Origin: an uncultured Hungatella sp.
GTDB lineage: Bacteria > Bacillota > Clostridia > Lachnospirales > Lachnospiraceae
Assembly: GCA_949879025.1 (NCBI GenBank)
Contig: CATLBO010000005.1
Location: forward strand, 1-64,000
Reading direction: 5' to 3'
DNA: 64,000 bases
The notes below the pieces were generated by a model. It saw only the letters and a list, made by a program, of their open reading frames with translations. It was not told the DNA's origin and did no database searches. Both the position numbers and the translations under genes were made by a program. Below are positions 17,544-25,321 of this stretch, piece after piece; position 1 is the first letter of the stretch; every line of letters starts with the position of its first letter.

Positions 17544-17616
17544 TGCATCATCCTGCCCAGGCCGCAGCTTCCGTGAATATCTGAAACTCTCTTTCCCGGT
17601 ACTGCCCTTATTTCAG

Positions 17617-19002
17617 TCAGATATGTCTCACTACCTCAAACCGTTCCAGTTCCACGGCTTCCTGCTCTCCTATATTGGCCTTCTGCTTCGCTATGGCAAT
17701 CTGCTGCTCCACACTGCTGACTCCGGCCAGGTTAGGAAGCAGAAGCCCTCGTCTGGGGCCGTTGCTGACAACTACTCCATATCGTTTCACATCCAGCTGT
17801 TTTGGCGAATCAATTGGTTCTGTCTCACCTAGAACATCCACGCTGATAACCAGCTTCTGCAGTTCCCTGGACTCCACTGGCGAAAACCGGGGATCACGGG
17901 AACAGGCGCTGACTGCATTATTTATAATCTCCTCTGCCAGCGATTCATAAGATGCCTCAATGGTTCCGATACAGCCCCGCAGCCTTCCGTCCTCTTTAAT
18001 AGAAACAAAAACTCCGGCTCTGCTGTCATACAATTCTCTGGGCAAATCTTCGGGCACCTGTATCATCACTCCGGTTTTTACATACTCCTCTATGGTTTTT
18101 CTGGCAAGTTTTACATAGGCATCCTCTTTTTCATGGCGCTCCAGAATCTGTCTTCTCTCATCTTCCTCATACTTTTCCAGGAAATTCCGCTCCAAATCTG
18201 CCCCGGCAGTTTCATAGCAGCAGATGCCATAGCCTACTCCAAAAGGCCCTTCATAGGAAAGTTTCTCCGCCTTCACTGCCATCCTGTCCAAGGTGCCTGC
18301 CATTATGATAAAAGAGCGGTGTCCGCACTCTCCTGCAGTCTCGCAGAAATCTTCCGGGAATTTCAAAAGTTCCCCGAAGGCTCCCGTTCCCATAACAGCC
18401 ATGGCTTTCTGATCAAACTCCGGCCCCTCTTTCTGATAACCGTAAGGCCCATCCTCTTTCAGCCTGTGGGAAAGGTCTCCGCTTCCGATAATAACCGCAT
18501 TCCGCCCCAGAATCTTGGCCGTCTCCTGAATACACTGACCTAATTCATAATGCATGGAAAGAGGCAGGCCGGAAAGACCGATTCTTACCAATTTATAGTC
18601 TTTCCAGTATTGATTTACAAAATACAGCGGCACCATGGTACCATGATCCAGATTTTTGTCACGCTCGCCCAAGGTCCCCGCCTTCAGTCCCTGGGCTGCA
18701 GCCTGCCTGCTCAGTTCCTCCACAAACTCCGTATCATAGGAAACATCTATGCTTACGTTTTCTGCGCCGAACTGTCCGAAGTCCCCATGAGCCCCTTCAC
18801 CCGGCGATATGTGGAAATAGTCGCCATACATGATCTGATGCGGTGAAAACAATACAATGGTATCTGGCTTCCACCCAGCAATTCTCCTGGCTGCCTCCTG
18901 ATATCCATCAATGGTGCTCTGGATCTTCTTCTCTTCTCCCTTACCGATATCTGGTATGATAATCGGCGGATGTGGAACCATAACTGCTCCTAAAATTCCC
19001 AT
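17617..19002 (-). CDS. MEMO-AMMECR1 fusion (AmmeMemoRadiSam system proteins B and A)
   Basis: A 461-residue fusion. Residues 1-270 form a MEMO/class III extradiol dioxygenase-like domain (MVPHPPIIIPDIG, LFSPHQIMYGDYF, DHGTMVPLYF, GSGDLSHRL, CGHRSF). Residues 290-461 form an AMMECR1 domain (RAGVFVSIKEDGRLRGCIG, CSRDPRFSPV, LLLPNLAGV). The two usually accompany a radical SAM protein in a system of unknown chemistry; that partner is not in this window. GGAGG lies seven bases before the ATG. It is a single-gene unit. Confidence 0.92.
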   Translation of the reverse strand: MGILGAVMVPHPPIIIPDIGKGEEKKIQSTIDGYQEAARRIAGWKPDTIVLFSPHQIMYGDYFHISPGEGAHGDFGQFGAENVSIDVSYDTEFVEELSRQAAAQGLKAGTLGERDKNLDHGTMVPLYFVNQYWKDYKLVRIGLSGLPLSMHYELGQCIQETAKILGRNAVIIGSGDLSHRLKEDGPYGYQKEGPEFDQKAMAVMGTGAFGELLKFPEDFCETAGECGHRSFIIMAGTLDRMAVKAEKLSYEGPFGVGYGICCYETAGADLERNFLEKYEEDERRQILERHEKEDAYVKLARKTIEEYVKTGVMIQVPEDLPRELYDSRAGVFVSIKEDGRLRGCIGTIEASYESLAEEIINNAVSACSRDPRFSPVESRELQKLVISVDVLGETEPIDSPKQLDVKRYGVVVSNGPRRGLLLPNLAGVSSVEQQIAIAKQKANIGEQEAVELERFEVVRHI

Positions 19003-19227
19003 AAAATAACCTCCAATACATGATTTAACTGCATGCCCTGCAGAATCAAACGCTTATGTAAGCTGTTCACTTCCTATATTATACCCTAAACCAGTATGGA
19101 TTGCCAGTCATTTATCCCATATGCCTTTTTCATGTCATACGCTGAAAGTTCCTATTTCTTCCTGCGTCTGTCCGACTGATTCAAAAGGCTGTCCAGGCTC
19201 ATTATGGTATTGTCTCAGCTCCATTTA
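19003..19227. other. Intergenic region, no gene seen
   Basis: Between the MEMO-AMMECR1 start and the coat-gene terminator I see no coding or RNA feature apart from the upstream ribosome binding site and presumably a promoter near 19070. Confidence 0.3.
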
Positions 19228-19280
19228 CAAAAAGCGGCTTTGGGGAAAACGGTTTTATGGTTCTCCTGCAAAGCCGCTTT
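19228..19280 (-). terminator. Terminator after the coat-protein pair
   Basis: AAAGCGGCTTTG and CAAAGCCGCTTT form a perfect 12-base stem; on the minus strand the second arm runs into TTTTTG. Confidence 0.75.
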
Positions 19281-19403
19281 CTTTAGTTTGGCATTATGGT
19301 CAGAGTATGGTTCTGCCATTGGTGTCCTTTTCAAGCCCTTCTGCCGCCATTTTCCCTTGAAGCCATATAGAATCCGGGAATTGCACCGGCAGTTTCCTCA
19401 GCT

Positions 19404-19649
19404 TTACATTCCTGCAAACTGGTTCTTTACCTTCTGTACCTTCTGCTGCTCGGCTGTCTCCGCAGAGTACCATCCTTTTGCAGACATCTTCTTATAAATA
19501 TCATCCTGCATGCACAGGCTGTCTCCCAAAGCCTTATCAAACATCTGATGCACATTCTGGGTAGAAGACTCTATGGTACCATGCAGGTACAGATCACATA
19601 CGCCCTTTGTTGTCAGAAGCAGGTTCTCCATTATACATCTGTCATCCAT
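19404..19649 (-). CDS. Spore coat protein, CotF family
   Basis: An 81-residue protein resembling the CotF-like coat family of Clostridia: an N-terminal helical segment (MENLLLTTKGVCDLYLHGT) and a tail YKKMSAKGWYSAE typical of CotF C-termini. AGGAGG lies nine bases before the ATG. It is 18 bases downstream of a second small helical gene and both end at one terminator, so they form a coat operon, expected to be under mother-cell sigma factors. No mother-cell promoter could be assigned by eye. Confidence 0.82.
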   Translation of the reverse strand: MDDRCIMENLLLTTKGVCDLYLHGTIESSTQNVHQMFDKALGDSLCMQDDIYKKMSAKGWYSAETAEQQKVQKVKNQFAGM

Positions 19650-19667
19650 ATTCTCATCCCTCCTGGC

Positions 19668-19841
19668 TTATATCAGATTATAAAAATTGTCAAATATCTG
19701 CTGATGTTTCTGCGAAAGCTGCTCCACGCTGGATTTCAGCTCCAGGTCCTGCAGATTCTTTACTGCCTCCTGGCACTGGGTCTTCAAAAACTTTTCATGG
19801 CCAAGGGCATCCTCAATATACGTTAATTCCTTTGGACTCAT
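19668..19841 (-). CDS. Small spore-coat-associated protein
   Basis: A 57-residue helical protein (MSPKELTYIEDALGHEKFLK...) similar in style to short CotF-like partners that precede the CotF gene in Clostridia. AGGAGG lies eight bases before the ATG at 19841; the in-frame upstream start at 19880 has none. Annotation as coat protein rests on its operon with the CotF-family gene. Confidence 0.7.
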   Translation of the reverse strand: MSPKELTYIEDALGHEKFLKTQCQEAVKNLQDLELKSSVEQLSQKHQQIFDNFYNLI

Positions 19842-19963
19842 TGTGCATACCTCCTGTTCCTGTACATTTTTTAATTTCATATCACACCCTTAATATGTAC
19901 AGGACAAAAGAAAACCATGCTGGCAGAAACTTCATATCCCGCATGGCCGTTGAAATAAAATTT

Positions 19964-20725
19964 TTATAAAAATAATTGATTATCTTTTCTCCCCAGGCAG
20001 GCTTTCCTAAGCTTCATGGAAGCAGCGAAAACCATCACCTTATTTATCTTTCTTCTGTGTTCCGGACAGATGCTGACGCACCGCATACAGGAAATGCATT
20101 TTTCTGTATCCGTCTTTTGAGGATCAGCTTTTGAAATCGCCGCCGCCGGGCACTGTTCAGCACAAAGTCCGCACTTTCGGCAGGTTTTATCCGCCTTGGG
20201 AACCATAGGTATGGTATGGTACTCTTTATAGGGATATCGTCCCGGCACAAAAAAGTCTTTCCATGAATCCGGCCTTAAAAGCTTCTTCCTGATCCTTCCA
20301 GCCATGGCTTTTAAATCCTGGATATCCTTACGCTCCGGCCTTCCTGCCCCATATTGGTGCATAATCGAATGCTCTGTTACTGCAGCAACAGCTGCCACCA
20401 CCTTGAAGCCGCAGCCTTCCATGGCTTTCCGCAGTTCCAGAAGCGTATCCTCATAGGCCCTGTTTCCATAGGCAACCACCACAACTGCGGCAGCCCCATG
20501 AGCCTGTACCTTTGTCAGGTTCTTAAGGGCGGCATCTGGGACACGTCCTCCAAAAGAAGGCACTCCTATAAAACATACATCTCCTGGTTCAAACCGGTAT
20601 ATTCCATAATTTTTATTGAAAGCCGAAAAATCCATCTCCACCGGTGTTCCAAATTCTCCGGCCAAAATGTCAACCACCCGTTTTGTTCCGCCGGTGGGAC
20701 TGAAATACATTGTATACACGTTCAT
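19964..20725 (-). CDS. EFR1 family ferrodoxin (flavodoxin plus 2[4Fe-4S])
   Basis: A 253-residue protein with an N-terminal flavodoxin-like domain (YFSPTGGTKRVVD, IGVPSFGGRVPD) and two C-terminal ferredoxin motifs, CRKCGLCAEQCP and CISCMRCVSICP, each with a full Cys set. This EFR1 domain order suggests electron transfer between flavin and iron-sulfur partners, function otherwise unassigned. Start at 20725 follows AGAGGA by six bases. Confidence 0.88.
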   Translation of the reverse strand: MNVYTMYFSPTGGTKRVVDILAGEFGTPVEMDFSAFNKNYGIYRFEPGDVCFIGVPSFGGRVPDAALKNLTKVQAHGAAAVVVVAYGNRAYEDTLLELRKAMEGCGFKVVAAVAAVTEHSIMHQYGAGRPERKDIQDLKAMAGRIRKKLLRPDSWKDFFVPGRYPYKEYHTIPMVPKADKTCRKCGLCAEQCPAAAISKADPQKTDTEKCISCMRCVSICPEHRRKINKVMVFAASMKLRKACLGRKDNQLFL

Positions 20726-20744
20726 CTTTTTTCCTCTGTCAGAA

Positions 20745-20794
20745 ACAGCCCCGGAGCTGACAAAAAGCAATATTCAGATACGCTCTGGGGCTGT
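20745..20794 (-). terminator. Terminator after ferritin gene
   Basis: ACAGCCCCAGAGC and GCTCCGGGGCTGT (minus strand) pair over 13 positions with one G-U; the tail is TTTCTG. It separates ferritin from the EFR1-type gene. Confidence 0.6.
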
Positions 20795-20896
20795 CCTTAA
20801 CCTCAGCAACCTTTCTCCCTATGCATCAAAACAGTCCCTTCGGCCTTTTCAGGCAGCATATGCTGACGGGCATCTTCTTTCTGCAGGCAAATTTCC

Positions 20897-21409
20897 TTAC
20901 AGTACCAGGGACGGTGCGGAATATACTCTTCCACCCAGTTCACTGTCCAGCATGTAAAGGGCTCTTGGATCTGACCCGAACAGCTCAAATTTCTTAATCA
21001 GCGCCTCTGCATTGGTCTCTTCCTCGCCCTGCTCTTTCACAAACCAGTCTAAAAACTGCATGGTGCGGAAATCTTTCGCCTGGCCTGCAGCCTCATAAAT
21101 CATGTGAATTAAGCTGGTAACATATTGTTCATGCTCATAACCTGCATGAAGGGGGTCTGCAAATCCTTTCAGTTCCCTGTCCGGCTTGTCAATGGCTTCC
21201 AGTGTTACCTTGCATCCGTTATTCTGCAGATACTGCATGAACAGCATGGCATGATCCCGCTCTTCCTGGGCCTGGATCTTATACCAGTTTCCAAAGCCTT
21301 CCAGCCCCTGCTCCATATAGTAATTAGAAAAATCCAGATACAGGTATGCGGAATAAAACTCCTTGTTTATCTGTGTATTCAGCAGTTCTGCTACTTTTGC
21401 ATCTAACAT
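20897..21409 (-). CDS. Ferritin (FtnA-type iron storage)
   Basis: A 170-residue four-helix ferritin. Ferroxidase ligands are visible in INKEFYSAYLYLD (Glu), QAQEERDHAMLFM (Glu and His) and WFVKEQGEEETNA (Glu). It stores iron as ferric mineral and protects from iron-driven oxidation. The start at 21409 (MLDAKVAEL) has AGGAGG ten bases upstream; the longer in-frame start at 21511 lacks a binding site and would overlap the ABC-F gene region. Confidence 0.95.
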   Translation of the reverse strand: MLDAKVAELLNTQINKEFYSAYLYLDFSNYYMEQGLEGFGNWYKIQAQEERDHAMLFMQYLQNNGCKVTLEAIDKPDRELKGFADPLHAGYEHEQYVTSLIHMIYEAAGQAKDFRTMQFLDWFVKEQGEEETNAEALIKKFELFGSDPRALYMLDSELGGRVYSAPSLVL

Positions 21410-21520
21410 ATTAAAATTTCCTCCTTTGTGATCATGAATTATTCTATCATTTTTTGCGGAAAATGTCACTTGTTTTTCAGCAACTGGAAAATCTTGTACT
21501 GCCAGGCTCATAACGTTTTC

Positions 21521-23086
21521 TCAAGAAATCAGAACAGACTTGGCTTTTATGGCCTCTCCAAACGCTTTGTCATGTTCCACACACAAAAGCGTAGGATTCC
21601 AGGTGCGGATCAGTTCTTCAATCTGTATCCTGGAATAAAGGTCAATATAATTAAAAGGTTCATCCCAGATATACAAATGGGCCTGCTGACACAGGCTTCC
21701 TGCAATCAGCACTTTTTTCTTCTGCCCTTCGCTGTAGGATTCCAAAGGCACTTCAAACTGCTCCCTTGAAAAGTCCATCTTCCGCAGCAGCGCCTTAATT
21801 AAAGTCCCGTCTGCTGTCTGCTGCCTGATATAATCATCCAGGGAACCTTTCAGATGAGCCGTGCTCTGGGAAACCCAGGAAATCTTCAGGCCGCTTGCCG
21901 TTTTCAGCGTCCCGCCTGTTATCTGTGGAACCGTCAAGGCTTCTGCCTGCCTGTCAGTTTCTGCTTCCTTTAGCATATTTTCTTTTCTGCAGGCAATACT
22001 TCTTTGGCCTGCCTGTTCCAAAATCACTTTTAAAATGCTGGATTTTCCGCACCCGTTTTCCCCCTGAAGCAGAATTTTCTCTCCGCCTTTTATCTGAAAA
22101 CTAATGGGGCCGCAGACTGTCTTACTTCCATAGCCTACCATTATCTCTTTGGCTTCCACCAATATTTCCTTATGGCAGGAAAGCGGCTCCAGCCTTAGGC
22201 TTTCCGTTGTCTCTATGTTTTTCAAAAGCCGGCTTTTCTCTTCTATGGCCCGCTCCTGCCTTCGCTCCAGATTCTTCCGCCTCTGCTGCATCCTCCGGGA
22301 TTTCTCCCCTACATAGTCTCTGTTCCTGTCATAATTTACAGACTTTTTTCCGATTTTCGTAGACTCTACCTGATCCCCCCAGTTTCCGGCCTGCCTCGCC
22401 GTCTCCTTAAGCCGCCCGATTTCCTTTTTCAGATGCTGCTGTCTGGCTGTCTCATAGGCGTCCTGCTGCTGCTTATTTTCATACCATACTGAAAAATTTC
22501 CCTTCTGCACCTGAATATCTGCCCTATTTATAGACAGCATATGGTCAACGCAGGAATCCAAAAACATTCTGTCATGAGATACCAGAATAAATCCTTTCTT
22601 CTGATTTAAATACTCTCCCAGCAGTTTTCTTCCTTCCAAATCCAGATGATTGGTAGGTTCATCAATTAAAAGGAACCTATTCTCCCGAACGAAAAGTGCA
22701 GCTAAAAGCACTTTTGTCTTTTCTCCGTGGGACAAGGACCCAATAGGACGATACAGAACGTCTTCCTTTACATGAAGCTTCGAAAGCTCCCGTTTCAGCT
22801 GCCAGAATTCTACATCCGGCATCTGTCCCAGAATCACTTCCAGCGTATCCGCCTCCTGGTTCTCAACAGGAAAGGGAAAATAATCAAACTCCACACTGGC
22901 TCCTATGCTGCCTTCATATTCATAATCTCCCTTCAGAAGACGCAGAAACGTAGTCTTTCCTCTTCCGTTTCTCCCTGTAAGCCCTAATTTCCAGTCTGTA
23001 TCAATCTGAAATGAAACATTTTCAAACACAGGCATGTAACTGCCTTCATAAGTAAATGATAAATCAGATACCTGAATCAATGACAT
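21521..23086 (-). CDS. ABC-F ribosome-protection ATPase (Lsa/Vga/CplR-like)
   Basis: A 521-residue soluble ATPase with two ABC domains and no membrane segments. Domain 1 has GRNGRGKTT, SLSHGEKTK and LLIDEPTNHLD; domain 2 has GENGCGKSS, YSEGQKKKV and IWDEPFNYID. The long basic linker between them (about residues 190-300) is the antibiotic-resistance domain region. The DEPFNYID variant is typical of proteins giving pleuromutilin, lincosamide and streptogramin A resistance. The start at 23086 is seven bases after AGGAGG; the ATG two codons earlier is too close. A strong promoter and a leader of about 315 bases with a terminator precede it. Confidence 0.9.
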   Translation of the reverse strand: MSLIQVSDLSFTYEGSYMPVFENVSFQIDTDWKLGLTGRNGRGKTTFLRLLKGDYEYEGSIGASVEFDYFPFPVENQEADTLEVILGQMPDVEFWQLKRELSKLHVKEDVLYRPIGSLSHGEKTKVLLAALFVRENRFLLIDEPTNHLDLEGRKLLGEYLNQKKGFILVSHDRMFLDSCVDHMLSINRADIQVQKGNFSVWYENKQQQDAYETARQQHLKKEIGRLKETARQAGNWGDQVESTKIGKKSVNYDRNRDYVGEKSRRMQQRRKNLERRQERAIEEKSRLLKNIETTESLRLEPLSCHKEILVEAKEIMVGYGSKTVCGPISFQIKGGEKILLQGENGCGKSSILKVILEQAGQRSIACRKENMLKEAETDRQAEALTVPQITGGTLKTASGLKISWVSQSTAHLKGSLDDYIRQQTADGTLIKALLRKMDFSREQFEVPLESYSEGQKKKVLIAGSLCQQAHLYIWDEPFNYIDLYSRIQIEELIRTWNPTLLCVEHDKAFGEAIKAKSVLIS

Positions 23087-23108
23087 ACACATTCCTCCTT
23101 CACCCAGT

Positions 23109-23181
23109 ATTGCAGCGTTTTATTACTTGCTGCAATATAAAAAATGGCTGCAAGAATCGAACCTTCAATTCCCCGCCATTT
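23109..23181 (-). promoter_or_regulatory. Attenuator-like structures in the ABC-F leader
   Basis: On the minus strand AAATGGC (23175-23181) and GCCATTT (23142-23148) form a stem running into TTTTTTATA, an intrinsic terminator about 60 bases before the start codon. A second hairpin, ATTGCAGC with GCTGCAAT (23109-23136), follows just before the ribosome binding site. Attenuation by stalled ribosomes is known for this gene class; its use here is inferred. Confidence 0.6.
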
Positions 23182-23370
23182 CGCTGAAATAGAAATGTTT
23201 ATGCAAAATTACCGAAAAAGCACCCACGGACCAGCATACCCTCTGCCTGACAGCAGCTGATAAATTCTGCACAAAAATAAAGGGGCGGACAAGGGAACGT
23301 TCCTGCAGAACAGGCACAAGAAATAAACAGGCCGAAGCCCAATCTCTTATGCGGTTACATTCGCAGGCCG

Positions 23371-23379
23371 TTATCTCAT
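23371..23379 (-). other. Candidate two-codon upstream ORF (Met-Arg-stop)
   Basis: ATGAGATAA lies about 25 bases after the predicted transcription start, with AGAGGGG seven bases ahead. A minimal start-stop reading frame could let ribosomes, or drug-stalled ribosomes, control the downstream terminator. Evidence is positional only. Confidence 0.4.
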
Positions 23380-23409
23380 CCTCTCACCCCTCTCACATTC
23401 ATTGTCCGT

Positions 23410-23438
23410 ATTCTAGCATGAAACTAAACATCTGTCAA
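23410..23438 (-). promoter_or_regulatory. Promoter of the ABC-F gene
   Basis: TTGACA, a 17-base spacer and TAGAAT on the minus strand: a perfect -35 and five of six in the -10. Transcription would start near 23403. Confidence 0.85.
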
Positions 23439-23454
23439 TACGCTTGATCATACA

Positions 23455-23548
23455 TTTACCGCCCGCAAAGCAGTACTGGAAAAACACTACAAGCAATGCA
23501 CACAAAACACACAGAGACACGTTTACCGCCTGCAAGGCAGTACTGAAA
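23455..23548. repeat. Imperfect 27-bp direct repeat downstream of the chromate transporter
   Basis: TTTACCGCC-GCAA-GCAGTACTG is present twice (about 23456-23482 and 23523-23549), 67 bases apart, with three or four differences. It lies between the chromate transporter stop codon and the ABC-F promoter. Role unknown. Confidence 0.6.
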
Positions 23549-23555
23549 GCCGTGA

Positions 23556-24116
23556 CTACATTCCATACAGACATATCCCCAGGCAGGCTGACAAAAGTAT
23601 CAGCACAATCGGCGACATCTTCTTTTTCCTTTTGCCACACGCCAGCAAAGCTCCTGCCAGCACCGCCGTTATCACTGCCCCCCGAACGTCCAGGCTAAAA
23701 GGTTCTGCCGCCGCACATCCTTTCACTGTCATATAGCCTCCAGTAGCCAGAATAATCCCGGCAATACATGGTTTCACCCCTCCCAGCATGGTTTTTACAT
23801 ATTGGTTCTCCACTGCATTTTTCATCATGGCAATTATAATAAGAATCAGCGTAAATGACGGAAGCGTCACCGCTGCAGTTGCCATAGCGGCGCCCCAAAA
23901 GCCTCCCTGCGCACTTCCGATATAAGTGGCTAGATTCACCATAATCGGCCCTGGCGTACTTTCACTGACAGCAATAAAATAGGTTAAGGTCTCATCATCC
24001 AGCCATCCATGGCTTAAGACCACGTCCCGTATCAAGGGAATCGCTCCATAGGCTCCTCCAAAAGCAAAACACCCGACACGGAAAAATCCAAGAAATAACT
24101 GCCAAATCACACTCAT
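23556..24116 (-). CDS. Chromate transporter, short-chain CHR subunit 1
   Basis: A 186-residue membrane protein of the CHR family with the signature FFRVGCFAFGGAYGAIPLI and SESTPGPIMVNLATYIG. Short CHR proteins occur as adjacent pairs that together equal one full ChrA; its neighbour at 24123-24698 is the partner, six bases away. The pair may export chromate or another oxyanion; the substrate is not proven for gut Clostridia. GGAAGG lies nine bases before the ATG. Confidence 0.92.
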   Translation of the reverse strand: MSVIWQLFLGFFRVGCFAFGGAYGAIPLIRDVVLSHGWLDDETLTYFIAVSESTPGPIMVNLATYIGSAQGGFWGAAMATAAVTLPSFTLILIIIAMMKNAVENQYVKTMLGGVKPCIAGIILATGGYMTVKGCAAAEPFSLDVRGAVITAVLAGALLACGKRKKKMSPIVLILLSACLGICLYGM

Positions 24117-24122
24117 CTTTTA

Positions 24123-24698
24123 TTACCTTCCTCTTCCGGCCAATCGTTTCACCCCATAAACCGCAAGACTGAATCCAGCAGCTGCCACCATCAGGGCAAC
24201 CGTAGAAAACCGCAACGAAAATATGTTGGCCAAAACCATTACCAAACAGGAAAAAACCAGTATGAAAACCGGCATTGGCTTTTTGGGCATCTTTTTTACC
24301 ATATTTACCGCCGCATTTAAAATGAGAATGCCAACTGCGATTTTGATTCCCCGGAATGCATTGGCCACCCATGTAATCTCAAGAAAACGGTCAAGACACA
24401 TGGAGATGGCAAATATAATGCAAAATGACGGCAGAACCACTCCCAGGGTTGCCGCTCCCGCCCCGGCTGTTCCTGCCTGCTTATATCCTACGAAGGTAGC
24501 GCAGTTAATAGCAATGGGGCCTGGCGTCGCCTCTGCGATAACCGTAATCTCCATCATTTCGTCATGGCTGATCCACTTTTTCTTGTCCACGCAAATATCC
24601 TCTATTATAGGAATCATGGCATAGCCGCCTCCAAAGGTAAACAGCCCGATTTTCATAAACGTAAAAAATAAAGCCTTAATCTTCAAAGTTTTCCCCAT
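24123..24698 (-). CDS. Chromate transporter, short-chain CHR subunit 2
   Basis: A 191-residue CHR-family protein with KIGLFTFGGGYAMIPII and AEATPGPIAINCATFVG, about six membrane segments. It comes first in the pair and the second gene follows after six bases, so they are made together. Its AAAGGG binding site is eleven bases from the ATG, weaker than that of its neighbours. Confidence 0.92.
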   Translation of the reverse strand: MGKTLKIKALFFTFMKIGLFTFGGGYAMIPIIEDICVDKKKWISHDEMMEITVIAEATPGPIAINCATFVGYKQAGTAGAGAATLGVVLPSFCIIFAISMCLDRFLEITWVANAFRGIKIAVGILILNAAVNMVKKMPKKPMPVFILVFSCLVMVLANIFSLRFSTVALMVAAAGFSLAVYGVKRLAGRGR

Positions 24699-24723
24699 CT
24701 TAAAAGTATCCCTTTACCATTCC

Positions 24724-25320
24724 TTATTCTTTTGTCACCGTTCCATGCAGGCAGACCCGCTTTTCCCAACATTGGGCCAGCCATTCTCCGCCTAGGCCAT
24801 TGGCAAATCCTAAAATTGCCCCGGCCATAACATCGGTGGGAAAATGTACAAATAGATACATCCTGGAAAATGCAATCAGCACCGCACCAGTCAGCGCCGC
24901 AGTTCCCCATCTCCGATTATGCTTCCATATGGAATATGCTCCCTCAAAAGAAACCAGCGTATGGCCTGACGGAAAAGAATAATCCATAGGTACTGGTATT
25001 AAAAGGGGCACCTGCGGCAAAATCCAACAAGGGCGGCTTCTGGCAAAAAGATGTTTCATTATCAGATTCCCTGTCACATACCCCAATCCTATGGACAGCA
25101 GCAATGACACCCCAAGGCGCCTGGTTTTTGAAAAGCATAGAAACAAAAGCCCCAGCAATATCCATATTCTCCCATGATCCGCAAGACTGGTAATAAATGT
25201 CATCACTTGATCCAGCCACGGACTGTGAAGTTTCTGCAGCCCATACAGGATTTCAAATTCCCACTGGCCTAATGCTCCCCAGCCTCCGGCCGTCTGCGCC
25301 CCCATTAGCCCATACTCCAT
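24724..25320 (-). CDS. PAP2 family membrane phosphatase
   Basis: A 198-residue membrane protein with the three PAP2 motifs: KHLFARSRP, YSFPSGHTL, and SRMYLFVHFPTDVMAG. It probably dephosphorylates lipid phosphates such as undecaprenyl pyrophosphate or phosphatidic acid outside the membrane. Its ATG lies one base after the metH stop, with AGGAGG inside the end of metH, so it is translated from the metH transcript although the functions are unrelated. Confidence 0.92.
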   Translation of the reverse strand: MEYGLMGAQTAGGWGALGQWEFEILYGLQKLHSPWLDQVMTFITSLADHGRIWILLGLLFLCFSKTRRLGVSLLLSIGLGYVTGNLIMKHLFARSRPCWILPQVPLLIPVPMDYSFPSGHTLVSFEGAYSIWKHNRRWGTAALTGAVLIAFSRMYLFVHFPTDVMAGAILGFANGLGGEWLAQCWEKRVCLHGTVTKE

Positions 25321-25321
25321 A

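Noticed and set aside
23145-23165. tRNA-like T-arm (GGTTCGATTC) in the ABC-F leader.
   Set aside because: No acceptor, D or anticodon arms can be built around it; the segment is the loop of the leader terminator.
23413-23640. 75-codon minus-strand frame across the end of the chromate transporter.
   Set aside because: Most of it is a shifted shadow of the transporter gene and the rest is the direct repeat and the ABC-F promoter.
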